A stretch of DNA of 64,000 nt from Symsagittifera roscoffensis (lineage: Eukaryota; Xenacoelomorpha; Acoela; Convolutidae). Shown here in pieces: positions 1 to 10,575 of this stretch. The notes beneath the pieces are model-generated. The model saw only the letters and a list, made by a program, of their open reading frames with translations, was not told the DNA's origin and searched no databases. The DNA is taken from NCBI RefSeq assembly GCF_963678635.1, contig NC_087064.1, positions 76,975,718 through 77,039,717 of the forward strand. Reading direction: 5' to 3'. Numbering within the stretch: the first letter of the stretch is position 1; every line of letters starts with the position of its first letter. The translations under genes were made by a program, and so were the position numbers.

Positions 1-1027
1 CATCCGTGAGCAAAGTGTCCGATTCAGTTTCATTTTCTTCGTCAACTTCTGTAAGATTTGCTTCTTCGATTATTTTTTTGTGACATTTCAACTTTTTTAG
101 CAACTCCTGTAGATTATGCGTTGCAACATCTAGTGAATTATGTATGTACATATTATTAGCTTTTTTGTACAAATCTTCATTTTCGGTTTCGATTCCGAAA
201 CCAATAAACGGTCCCGTAACGATGTCTCCGAAGTACCCTCGTTTCATAACTCGGTCAGCTCTCGCGTCGGTTACTACAATAGGCGAGGAAGTCGTTCGGT
301 TCGGCACATTGTAATCGCCCGAGCGGCTCTCAAACGCAACTCCCTTGCTGCGGAACGACTCGTATTCCTCTTTATGAATGACCTTCGCACCCCTTTCGAC
401 AAGTCTCATAATTCGGTCCCAGTCAAAAGTATTCTCTTTCACGTCATAACGTGGTCCCAGATACTCACGGTTTCTGTAATCCCACATTTTGTGTATCTGA
501 AAGTTGTGATTATCAGTCGACCTCCAAAACTTCAACGTACCTTCAAGGTAATCGCGTTCTTTGTGTTTCAGAATCGAGAGATCGTAAATAGGAAATAATT
601 CCTTACATTGGTCTAAATCTGTGACCGCTTCTATGAATTTCGCCGATTGTTGACTAACATACTCGGCTGTTGGATTTCGCAGTAAGGAATTGCCGTACAG
701 TTCCAGAAACGTTTCAATCTTTTCTTGAAGACCAAAAGATGCGTCCAAGATCACATTCAATAAAAGCATATACCTTCCAACTTGCTCCACAAAGGGTTCC
801 AGAACATAAAAGTTTATCTTGGTCCGACTTTGAGACTGGTTCTTGGGATCACATAGATTACATAGCGTGTTAATGATGTTTCTGGGGTCGTGGTTATTGA
901 CCAGCAGAATATTAACTTCAGAATGCGTGTCTCCTTTGTCATTATTGATTTCCCTACTAGGAAGATAGTCTATAAGGTTCAAAGCAGGTGAGAACCCCCA
1001 CCAACTGATGTTCCCATAACCATCCAT
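1..1027 (-). CDS. DNAAF3: Dynein axonemal assembly factor 3 (N-terminal 342 codons, runs off window)
   Basis: The minus strand is open from the ATG at 1025-1027 to the window edge. The product resembles animal DNAAF3, a cytoplasmic factor needed to pre-assemble inner and outer dynein arms before they enter motile cilia. Visible family landmarks are NISWWGFSPALNL (residues 6-18), ETFLELYGNSLLR (105-117), LKHKERDYLEGTLKFW (153-168), the WDYRNREYLGPRYDV block (182-196), GAKVIHKEEY (213-222), VPNRT (241-245) and RGYFGDIVTGPFIGFGIE (263-280). These cover the DUF4470 and DUF4471 regions in order. The start is favoured because human DNAAF3 begins just before the same SWWG block. A 3' splice acceptor lies 7 nt upstream. 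No intron interrupts the 342 codons, unlike the multi-exon vertebrate gene. The C-terminus lies outside the window. Assignment is by motif memory, not a search. Confidence 0.9.
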   Translation of the reverse strand, partial: MDGYGNISWWGFSPALNLIDYLPSREINNDKGDTHSEVNILLVNNHDPRNIINTLCNLCDPKNQSQSRTKINFYVLEPFVEQVGRYMLLLNVILDASFGLQEKIETFLELYGNSLLRNPTAEYVSQQSAKFIEAVTDLDQCKELFPIYDLSILKHKERDYLEGTLKFWRSTDNHNFQIHKMWDYRNREYLGPRYDVKENTFDWDRIMRLVERGAKVIHKEEYESFRSKGVAFESRSGDYNVPNRTTSSPIVVTDARADRVMKRGYFGDIVTGPFIGFGIETENEDLYKKANNMYIHNSLDVATHNLQELLKKLKCHKKIIEEANLTEVDEENETESDTLLTD

Positions 1028-1050
1028 TACTGGCCTGAAAAAAAAAAGAA
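1028..1050 (-). promoter_or_regulatory. 3' splice acceptor 7 nt before the DNAAF3 start
   Basis: Reading the minus strand, a run of T residues ends in CAG at 1037-1035, then GCCAGTA and the ATG at 1027. This is a strong acceptor with a polypyrimidine tract. It either ends a 5'-UTR intron or is a spliced-leader trans-splice site. The same arrangement recurs in front of the SUI1-like, FCF1, RTP-like and, more weakly, SLC52 genes. Confidence 0.75.
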
Positions 1051-1114
1051 TTTTATATCACCGATATTCATTCATGATTCCAAATATATTCCAGGTTGAT
1101 AAAAAACTGGAAGC

Positions 1115-1120
1115 TTTATT
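1115..1120 (-). terminator. Putative poly(A) signal for the SUI1-like gene
   Basis: AATAAA on the minus strand lies between the SUI1-like stop codon (1337) and the DNAAF3 acceptor (1035), about 80 nt before that acceptor. It is suitably placed to end the upstream transcript. It is a short motif in AT-rich DNA, so chance is possible. Confidence 0.45.
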
Positions 1121-1336
1121 TGAATTATTTTTCCTGCAGTAAATGGACATTTAAGTTTATGCGTACACTTCGCCAAAAAAATGACTCGGGTTTTCCAATA
1201 TATCCTGGATTGCCCATTTGTTGCTGTATCGACACAATTCCGACCCGCAATCAGTTCTCTTTTCGCGTCTGACTAAGATGGCTTGGACATCGCCTCATAG
1301 TTTTAACTAGAATTGAATGGCAAGATTGATTTCTCA

Positions 1337-2626
1337 TCAATTGACCAGATACTTATTCTCCTTCAAAAACTTGGACACTTTTGGTCCGTGGTCGCCTTGC
1401 AGTTCAATTTTTCCCTCGGTGACCTCCCCGCCAGTCCCAAACTTCGACTTCATCAACTTCAAAAGAGCAGCGGCGTCACCCGATACATTCGATATAATGG
1501 TGACCTTTCGTGGACAGATGATACACAATTTGGAAATTTTTATATTCAGAACTAAATTTTGTGCAAATAGAAATTAAACATTCTAGTCTTATCTAGGCAA
1601 CATTTTCCGAGCACCACAGATGGGAACTAGTTCAGAACTTAAATATGTGCAATTAATAGCCACATATATAAAAACCTTGTAATGTACAATGGTATCAATA
1701 CGACAGATCACAATTTGCCACAACAACAGACGAACTTAAATCGATATCAAGCAATTAATTAAACTATGTCTTTCTGCATTTTCATGCGTGGTTAAGTACT
1801 ATCTTCCGCTGGTAACATGAATTTGCCTTATAATTTATCTTAAAATTACTGACATTCATATAAATTCTTTTTTTAAAATAGTTTTAACTGTATTTTAAGG
1901 CCTAACGCATTTTAATTACGCTTCCAGTTGAGTTAACCCATTCTCCACGTCCTTCCTATTGAACTCAATTGCACCCTTCCTCAGAGGCGGATTTACGTGG
2001 GAGGGCACCTTTGGTATTACTTTATAACATCCATTTTAGGCCAATCAACTCTTAATTTTTTCCAAAAGCACTGGCGGCGCCAATATATCCTAATTTTGAA
2101 GGGTAGGACGTGCCGAAAAAAAAATTGTTTGAACCGGCTTTTTTGGCCCGTTTTTTTTTCAAAATTTTGACTGCAGCGCAAATATTTTGGTCAAAATAGT
2201 CTGATTTTTTTTGAAACCCCCCCCTCCCCCCCCTCGAGAAAATCCTACTTCATTTGTCCTTAGTTATTTCTCAGATGTTGAATCGGTTAATCTTTCATGC
2301 GCTTTCAAATGATTAGAAATGTCTTAACTATTATTTAGGATACGTTTGCATGATTCAATTATTGTATCATCATATCGGTATTGAATCAAAGTCAACACCT
2401 TCCGACCTCCAAAGCTGTTCTCAACAGTTACGGGTGCATTACCCTTTTTTGTGCGCTTGATTGAACAGGTCTGTTTGGGCTCTGATGATGAAGTAGGTTG
2501 TGGCTCCGAGTTCGATGACTGTTCATTTGGAAACAGGAAACTCCCAAGATTTAACTGAGGAGCTGGTTTGCTGTCACTCTCACCATCATTTGCAGCTAGA
2601 TTTTTAGATTTCTTTTTTGGTCCCAT
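1337..2626 (-). CDS. SUI1/YciH-like translation factor, two exons
   Basis: Exon 1 is 2626-2399 (76 codons) and exon 2 is 1504-1337 (55 codons and TGA). They are joined across a GT-AG intron (2398-1505) that falls exactly between codons. The 131-residue product has a lysine-rich start (MGPKKKSK), a low-complexity Ser/Pro/Glu middle (about residues 20-55) and a C-terminal SUI1 fold from about 65. The fold is recognised by GGRKVTIISNV (73-83), KSKFGTGGEV (95-104) and GKIELQGDHGPKV (107-119). The compact GTGG and IELQGDH pattern is closer to bacterial/archaeal YciH/SUI1 proteins than to canonical animal eIF1. SUI1 proteins act at the ribosomal P site in start-codon selection or recycling; that role here is inferred. 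An acceptor lies 8 nt before the ATG. DNAAF3 follows about 310 bp downstream on the same strand. Confidence 0.8.
1982..2245. repeat. Decayed hAT-like repeat in the SUI1-like intron (tentative)
   Basis: CAGAGGCGGATTTACG at 1982 resembles a common hAT-type transposon terminus. The segment ends near a C-rich run (2219-2235). No matching inverted right end or target duplication could be found, so this is a weak call. Confidence 0.25.
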
Positions 2627-2640
2627 TTTTACTTCTGAAA
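2627..2640 (-). promoter_or_regulatory. 3' splice acceptor 8 nt before the SUI1-like start
   Basis: On the minus strand TTTTTTCAG ends at 2635, followed by AAGTAAAA and the ATG at 2626. It matches the acceptors before DNAAF3 and FCF1. Confidence 0.7.
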
Positions 2641-4283
2641 AAATTAAAATTAGGGGCCTAAATGGACGTGAACTATAATATAAGTTGAAACGGGAACATC
2701 CCGAATGAATATCATGACAATAATTTATCTTCTTGTGCATATGATCTTGTATAGATTATTTTGACAATCAAAATTTAACCCCATTTAATCTAACATCGTG
2801 CATTTGTATACCCAGTAATTTCAATCCATAACAATATAATTCCTCGACAATTTAACTCCAATTTTATAACATAACACCGAAAGAACTCCTGCATGAAAAC
2901 CTGGTCTTAACTCCTAATTTGGTCATAAAAACACGGAATTTATCCTGCAAAAATTACGCGCCAGATTCAGTAACTTGCTTTTATTGCAGCTATACACACT
3001 AAAATAGCTTTTTTGGAATCATGAAGACTCTCATCAATAAATTCATAGATGATTTTCCACGAGATGTTTCACTACACCAATTAGATTTTAAAAAACTTTC
3101 TTACCTCAACTTTGGTAATTCACACCAATTTTTAAAATTAAATCGATTTTGAAAAACTCGTTTTATCCTGCACTGCACTTACAAACACAAACAAGAGCGA
3201 AAAACATATGATTTTTTTTTCTATGCACTCTTTCAACAAAGAACCAGCCGATTCCTGTAGCGTCAAGTCACAAAATTTAGTTCATCGAAAAACGAGTTCA
3301 CAGAAAACTGCATTTGACTTAAGTATCAAATATATGTCCAGCATCTGCCTTTACAAAAACAAATATCTAATCGAGACGAGTGAAAAGATAACCATGTCAT
3401 TTCCTAGGGAAAACCTGAAGCCCAAAACGTCAACAAATCAGAGAGAAGGAGAGAGAGAGAGAGCAGAGTGTAACAAGGTGTAAATGCCGGTATGAACTTA
3501 TTCCGGTATGATCCTGAGCGAACATTTTTTGTGCGGTCACGTCCATACGTCCATATTTGAAAAAACTCTCTTCCAGGCGGGCCGATAGAATCAATCAAAA
3601 TACTCCCAAATATTCGATCAGCTTTAGTCAAACCATATTACTAAGAAGAAGAAAAAGAATTTATTTCCCCATATAGTTGATAATACCAGCATGAATTTAT
3701 TTAAATTATTAAATCAACAAATGGAGGGGAAAGACAAAAGGCGCAGTATGTGCCTACTTGACGTCTACCCGTTGAACAAATTATGATTGCAATTAAGTAA
3801 TAAAGATAAATTTATATTCGAATAAATATAGGATTGTGGGGGAAAATTAAGCCCTCATTAAGGAATAGTTATTACATCTAGTCCTGTCATTTCGGTCAAT
3901 TCTCATTCCAGCTGACGAACTAAGAATATGAGAAATTATATGAAAAAAAAATTTTTTTTTCATTTTTTTTAATTTTCAAAAAAATGCGATATCTCGGAAA
4001 CTACAAGGATTTGGAGGCTCATATTTTCAGCATAGAATCGCAACCCTAGAATAGTTGTTTGATAGCATTTAGCCAGCGGCTACCATTTTTAAAAAATAAA
4101 AATTCAAAGAAATATGTTTTGCACCAACTCGTAATTGCCACATATGAAATTATCTTTAAATTTATGGACGAAACTGTATTCTTCATTTTTTGACATCAAT
4201 CCAATATTTTCAGGTAAGAGCTTATTTATACTCATAATAACTTTGAACCCCTATTAGTCAAAGAACATGATTTTACCTTATTC
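2641..4283. other. Gap: no gene recognised
   Basis: AT-rich sequence with no coding signal I can support. It holds a GA-rich microsatellite near 3441-3463. Near 3985-4014 there is a stretch resembling the Helitron internal repeat (ATATCTCGGAAACTACAAGG). Confidence 0.5.
3441..3463. repeat. GA microsatellite
   Basis: Interrupted GA dinucleotide run directly visible in the sequence. Confidence 0.9.
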
Positions 4284-4931
4284 TTACAGAATGGAGGAAC
4301 AAATATTCGACCTTTTTGAAATTCGCGTATTATAGGCAAAATTTTTAAAAGTAAACAAAGAATTGAGAAAACAAGTTGGATGTTTTAGATTTAGTGATCG
4401 TAAACAAAACTTCATCAAATCGTACACATATAGCTCATGAACTGTTAGTATTTTGTTATCAGAAAAGAATTTAGTAATGGTATCAACTTTCCTTTTGAAG
4501 CAGATCATGCGAACAATTTTTCGTTGCATATTCAAAATTGGGCTTAAAAATGAAAAACTCATGCCGCCGAAGACGAGCAAGCCATATTGTATTATTGGCT
4601 TGATATTCGACATATAGTATTTCAGTAGGATGGATCTTGGTACATAATGTCTCATTTTTGATATTACACCACAGAGACGACCTAGTTTTGATTGAATATT
4701 CTGTGTATGGTGAAAAAATTTAAGCTTATCATCTACAATGACACCTAGGTATTTGCAAAAAGATTTTGGCTGAAAAGTAAAATCATGTATATCAATAGAA
4801 AGATTGGAACTAAACAGCTTGAATATACGCTTTTCCCACCACCAAAACCGAAAAAACTTCAATCGCTTTTTGGAGGCCTTGTTTGCGTTAGCACATAACT
4901 GCAAGCCTGGAAAAATTCTGATTGACTTCAA
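4284..4931 (-). mobile_element. LINE reverse-transcriptase C-terminal remnant
   Basis: A 215-codon minus-strand reading frame resembles the end of the reverse transcriptase of jockey/CR1-type non-LTR retrotransposons. Landmarks are CKYLGVIVDDKLKFFHH, the LGRLCGVISKMRHYVPRSIL segment, IKPIIQYGLLVFGG and ILTVHELYVYDLMKF. The catalytic FADD box and everything 5' of it are absent, so this is a 5'-truncated dead copy. The same family occurs at 24.0-25.4 kb, where the matching 3' segment is near 24040-24300. The N-terminal 30 residues are less convincing as LINE sequence. Confidence 0.8.
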
Positions 4932-7620
4932 GCAAGCTGCGGTTCAGTCCTTCCAAAAATCCCCGGAACATGCTATATTTGATCAGAAAAGCCTATGAGA
5001 TGAACGTCTCAGAAATTTAGACCAGCTGTTTTTCTATTTCGGCTCCACTTCTACAGAAAGCATGATACAGAAAGCAAGAGATATTGCGTTTTAAACAAAC
5101 GAATTCAAAATATTTCTATCATGTACGAAGATAAACTGATCTGTAAATTTTGTTTTAATCAGTATAAATGTTCCCTACACTTCGCTTGATTCGCTTTTAA
5201 TTGAAAAATTAATTCTTTCTCTAAGAGTTTTTATTTTTTCACTTTTTTGAAAACCTAGAAAACGCACTGAACGCAATAACTTGAATCGTGCAACTCGCAA
5301 CTTAATCCCAGTAGAACCACCATTATGATGGCATCTTAAATTGAGGCAATGGGCTGGCAAACCCTTCAAGTAATCTCATGGAATAAGAAGTTTCAAAACA
5401 TCCTCTATTTTTGATAGTTTACCTGCATCAAATATGTTTCTGCAACCATCATGATTATCGCGTGGGTAAAACTAATTTATATTTTCTACTCGCAAAAGTG
5501 GGCTTATTGAGAGACAGGCCAGACTTTAACATGGTATCAAAAGTTCCCTAAAAGGGTCAGCTGACATCAAGAATGCGAAACCCACACAATGGGAAAACCA
5601 CGGGTACAACTTGCTGTTAATCAGAATCACATCTTTTCAGCTTGTTTAGGCCAATTCTCGACTGAACAAGTTCCATTCGCAATGCAGTTTTGTAATACCA
5701 GAGAGCATTATTAGGTCTAACTTGAAACCAAAAAGCATGCAAATCAAGTGACTATTGAACTTAAATTGACCATTTAATAGCATGAAGAATCCTTTCATCT
5801 AACAAAGGTCAAAGATAAGAACATGAATGAGTTGTGATGACGTGAATAAAGGTTGTCAGTTGAAGTCAATGAAGTGAAGTGCAACACAGCTACCATTCAA
5901 AGAAGCTTAAGCCCACATCTAAAAATTAGACAGTCAGAACTACAGTGGAGGTACATGACCAAGTAATCACTGTTGCTTGTCACAATTTCATAGCAAAATA
6001 GATTTAGTTATTGCATCAAAATTAGCTGTTGTCTTCTCAAAACATAATCTGTGACCACCACCTTGTCTCAAAGCCTAATTTTGCGACAATTACATAGAGG
6101 TTGAGTCAACTGGCAAAAACAGGTACATCACAGAAACGGCGTACATAATGCGTGATATAGCATGCTGCCGCTTTAGAGAAAAATAATTTGATGTTTTTGA
6201 ACTATAAATCACCAATTAGTTCAAATGCTCTCTACATACAGGCAAGAATCACAGAAATGAAGCTTGGAGCACTTAGCAGATATACGAAAAAAAAAACGAC
6301 TAAGACAGGAAATATGAAAGCAAATACATCAAATTTTTAGAAACCTGAAAATAGTTTGGAAAAAGTGTGATTTGATTGGAAGTTCTGCGCTACTTGCCCA
6401 GGCATCGGACATTTTTAGTCATAATAAAGACTTATCTGATTCGTAACAAATACATATTTAAAAAAATCTGATTTATTTTCTAAAAAGCGCTTATCTGTAA
6501 AATGAACACATTTTAGTGAGCAGAATAGTTTTTAAGCATACAAAGAGAAAACACTCTGCTAATCATGAACGTAAAGCTTTCGCTCTTTGAAAATATTGTA
6601 AGCTCATATTCAAAAGGGAAGTAAAAAAATACGAGTCTGGAAGATTTCATTTTTTATTTGATGGGCGGCATTTTCAGAGGCAAACCCAAATCAAATCGAA
6701 GTTACTCGGTATTTCATCATTACATCTAAGTCTTTTATCGCAGAAAAAATCAATGATCAATGCACATCTGATCAACGCTCATTCAAATGGCTGAATGAGT
6801 GAAAATGATGATAACATTTCGCATAAATGAAACGGAAGCTGCAAGACTTCAGAAATTTAGAATTCCTCTTGGCAATATGACAACACATCCTTGAGAATAA
6901 CTGGACACTGGAAGGGAGCATTTTTTTCACTGTGAAAGGATAGCTAATAAGTTGGTAACAAGAATTCGTTGGTATTACCGAGCAACTACGTGAACAAAAA
7001 GGGAATTCTAAAGCAACAAAGACTGATGACAATGATGATGAAAACTACTGAACACCCGTAAACCTTTAATCATACTAGTGAGCTTATTGAAATCAGATCA
7101 GACCAGAAAAAATCATAGCTTCAAACCTTATCATAAATTATCACACAATTTGATCACAGCAAATCAATAGTATCCAAAAGAACGTCATCATTAACACGTC
7201 ACACAAGCCATAAAGATCATGAAAAAAAATACTTGACCATAATTGGAGGCCAATGGTTCCTTAAAAGCCACTACTAAATTACTGAAGACACAAAAAACTT
7301 CCATTCAGCTTGGAGGAGTCAGGACTAACCTCCCATTCAACTTAAAATTTAATTCAGTGTTCCGAACAGGCTCGAAAAATGAGGCGGAACTATGGCGTCG
7401 GGTTTTTCCCTAAGTATTCTAGTAAATCTCAAAAAAAAAGCTCGCAGGTCAAGAGCGGTATCAAATTTAAGCCATTTCAGTCCTATGAGAAATTTTTCAG
7501 AAAATATATACTATGCTGGCTTTTTTTCAGTTAATTTTCGACTTTCTAACTAACTGTTTTTCTCTGAATTTTTTTTATCATCTGAAAAATAATGTTTTCC
7601 GGAGCTCAAATAAAGAAAAA
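4932..7620. other. Gap: no gene or repeat boundary recognised
   Basis: AT-rich, with stop codons frequent in all frames. An 86-codon minus-strand frame near 6772-7032 has no recognisable motif and no splice context. Nothing further can be supported. Confidence 0.5.
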
Positions 7621-8842
7621 CTAGCGCATAACGCACCTCCGGTGCTTCTAATTTTTGACAACTTATTAAAAAACCGCGTATATTGGTAGCATCTTTTGAA
7701 TGTATTCTGACATCACCCAATTACAGGGTTGGTAATTTCAAACTTTGTTAAGTCTTTTATATTTAAGTTTTTTTAATTCAAATTTTGAAAAACCATAAAA
7801 CTAAGTGAAGTTTTTTATATCTAAGTTCTTTGAAAAATTCAAAATTATATAAAAAACGTCACATCTCGGAAACTAAAAGCAATTCAGCATTCGCATTTGG
7901 ACGCAAGATTTGCAGCTCTTGAGAGCGATCTCGCAGTACCCAACTACAGCCTTGGAAATTTCAAATTTTGAGAAACTTTAAATTTAAGTTTTCTACAGTT
8001 TTTTTTCATAAACAATAGAAAACGTCATTTCTCAAAAACTACAATGATTTGAAAAGTAATACTTCGAGATGAGATTCGCAAGCCCTGAGGGTACTATAAC
8101 AGCCCCTAGCTACAGGGTTAGAATTTCAAATTTTCAAAAAAAAATCGAAATTGAAGTTTTCTGAAAATTTTATGAGAAAACCACAAAAAATGTCTTATCT
8201 TGAAAACTACAAAAATTTGAGCAGTCACATTTGGAGGCAAAAATTGCAACTCCTGGGAGTCCCCTTGCAGAGACTCACTATAGAGATGATAAATACAAAT
8301 TTTGTGATATTTTTTACATCTGAGTTCTTTGAACATTTTTTGAAAATTGACCTAACAACTGTCGCATCTTGGAAACTACGAGCATTCGCGCAGTCACATT
8401 TGAACGCAAAATTAGCAACTAAGAACTCCTGGGAGTACTCTAACAGAAGCCAATTACACGGATGAGTTTTCTGAAAAATTAAAAGAAGAAATCATATAAC
8501 ACATCATATCTCGAAAACTACAAGAAATGTAGCAAACATATTTGGAGGCAAGAATCACAATCCTTAGAGGTAATCTGACAGCACCCCACTACAGGGTTGG
8601 GAATTTCAAATTTTGTGAATTACTTGTAAATTTGAGTTTGCTGGAAACTATTGGGTTGCTGATTTTAAACTCGGTGAAATAAACACTGAACTGAAAATGG
8701 GAAATCGAAAAAATCTTGACCATTGCAATATACTATATAGCTTGAACGTGCAAAAACTTTTTCATTAAACATGCAAAAAGAATACGTTGAAAAAGCATAA
8801 ACATGTCCAGATAGTGAAGGCTGCACTTTAATATATAATAGA
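7621..8842 (-). mobile_element. Non-autonomous Helitron, complete (1222 bp)
   Basis: On the minus strand the element starts TCTATTATATATTAAA (from 8842) and ends with the short hairpin GCACCGGAGGTGC followed eight bases later by CTAG (ending at 7621). The flanking plus-strand bases are A (7620) and T (8843), as expected for insertion at an AT dinucleotide without target duplication. The interior consists of diverged tandem units of roughly 140-215 bp. Each contains a variant of TCTCGAAAACTACAAGG, then GGAGGCAAGATT, then CAACTACAGGGTTGGGAATT. No RepHel coding is present. It shares both ends and the array with the element at 56981-58099, and its 3' end with 63430. Confidence 0.8.
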
Positions 8843-10052
8843 TTTCACCTAAAATCATTTTTCGTAGAGTTATGGGGGTTTGAAAATAGCTAATTTGGAA
8901 CAATTTACGTGCAAAATACTGCGTTCTTATAACATGAGCAAGCGGTGGATTAAATCATTCCAAATTGAATTGAGGCAAGGCATTTGATCATACTTCTAGG
9001 ATACGAGACGCTAAAACAGCCCTTTGTATTTTACAGAGAAAGAGAGAATAAAAAAAATTCCGACTAATTTATCAATTGTTCGTTTTTGACATTAAAGTGC
9101 AGTATGAAGCATTCAAGGCTTCGCTCTGATATAACATCTATTTTTGATTTTTAGTTCGAATTTCACCTCAATTTCAGATTGCTTTCACTCCCCCAACTGA
9201 CACGAATTATTTTATATGCTAGCTCTTTTCTTCTATTTGGAGCTTAAGCCGAGCCCTTTAGAATCCAGACCTGCCAAGAAAAAAATTGTCAAAATTTTCA
9301 ATTAAAACGTTTTTGCTCAATTAATCGCACGCGGATCTTTCACTGCTACTTGCACAGCAACCGGGTAAATTTTTTGTTCCGGTTTTCGAAGAAAGTAAGA
9401 AATATATATGCTTGGTGATTTTTATTCAGACCTATCTGTATCGGTGATCGAACTAATAACCTTTTATTGACCGAAATTGTTCATGCACCCAGGGAGCCAT
9501 CGACTTCTGAGTTCAAACATAGAAAAATATTTTACCTGATATCTTTTTGCTGAGATCGTGGGATTTAAAAATACCAAAAAGTTTCTGAACAAATTTATGT
9601 GCGTTTAGAAGATTTTATATACGTTGAAAGCCTATTGCAATATATTTACGCTTAGCGAATAATCCCGCACTAAAAATCATTCCAAACTGAAGCGAGGTAA
9701 ACTAATTCTTCAAATTAATTTCCTATGCTATTCAATTTTTATCACAACTATTTGAAGAATTGGCTGTTGGAGGACAAAAACAAAACAATTAAAAATTTAC
9801 AGTTATCAAATTTCTCTCCAACTAAACTATTCGAGACTATTTACAAGGCAGTCGTCGGAAAATTCAAGGCTTTGCCCTCATATACAATCAGTCTTATTTG
9901 GATTTTAAATTTTCAAATCGAAGAGTCTGCATCAATGATAAACACAGTGAGACAAAAGGAGTTTCGCGATTAAAACAAGTACGAAACGAACATGCCAGCT
10001 AAGAATGTCCTTAATACAAATTTACAGACTTAGCTTATTGGTATGGCGTTTG

Positions 10053-10100
10053 CTTTAGCTTGACCTTTGTCTTCAGGTTTACCACAGCCTAGCTCATTCC
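10053..10100 (+). repeat. SINE tail relic
   Basis: Matches the body of the tRNA-derived SINE in the FCF1 intron (around 52045-52085): CTTGACCT, then CTTCAGG, then TACCACAGCCT. The tRNA-like head is missing. Confidence 0.5.
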
Positions 10101-10291
10101 GGATTTAATTACAATAGTGGTACCACGTGAAAGTTCGAGTAGCAAAAAGAGCTTCGCTCAACAACTTACGCTTTGATAATGACCTGAAAAAACTTCGAGT
10201 TCAATTCGAGATGTTCAAATTATCAAAAGCTAGCTTCTACAATGACCAGGAAAGACTATAACATTTGTATGGGGTACACCTCTTATCCTGA

Positions 10292-10312
10292 ATCTCTCTC
10301 TCTCTCTCTTTC
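10292..10312. repeat. TC microsatellite
   Basis: Uninterrupted CT dinucleotide run visible in the sequence. Confidence 0.9.
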
Positions 10313-10575
10313 GAATGAAAAACTTTTTTCATTGGTAATTTTCAACTAAGGCTGCATTAGGATATTCATAAATTGTGAAAGAAAACAGCAAAATATCGAT
10401 ATTGTGAAGCAGCATTTTAACATAATCATTCGCCAGCATACAAATATATAAAAACATTTACATTTCATAAACAACAAAATTTAAACTAAAGAACATTGTT
10501 AGACTTGGACAAAGTTCAATTCTAAAAGTTTTGGCTGGCACAAAGACTGACATGGATGTGAATGTGATACAAGAA

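Larger units (their letters stand above)
8843..10575. other. Gap: scattered repeat fragments, no gene
   Basis: Contains an interspersed segment around 8938-8980 (GCGGTGGATTAAATCATTCC) that recurs near 51740 and in diverged form near 9660. There is also a SINE-tail relic (10053-10100) and a TC microsatellite. An 82-codon plus-strand frame (9725-9973) has no recognisable family. Confidence 0.5.

Noticed and set aside
140..598. 152-codon plus-strand frame
   Set aside because: It is the antisense shadow of DNAAF3, whose minus-strand frame is open across the region and matches family motifs.
8151..8465. 104-codon plus-strand frame
   Set aside because: Lies within the Helitron tandem units; comparable frames appear in other units by chance.
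7621..8842. CRISPR-like array
   Set aside because: Repeats are long, diverged and irregularly spaced, and the block has Helitron ends in a eukaryotic context.
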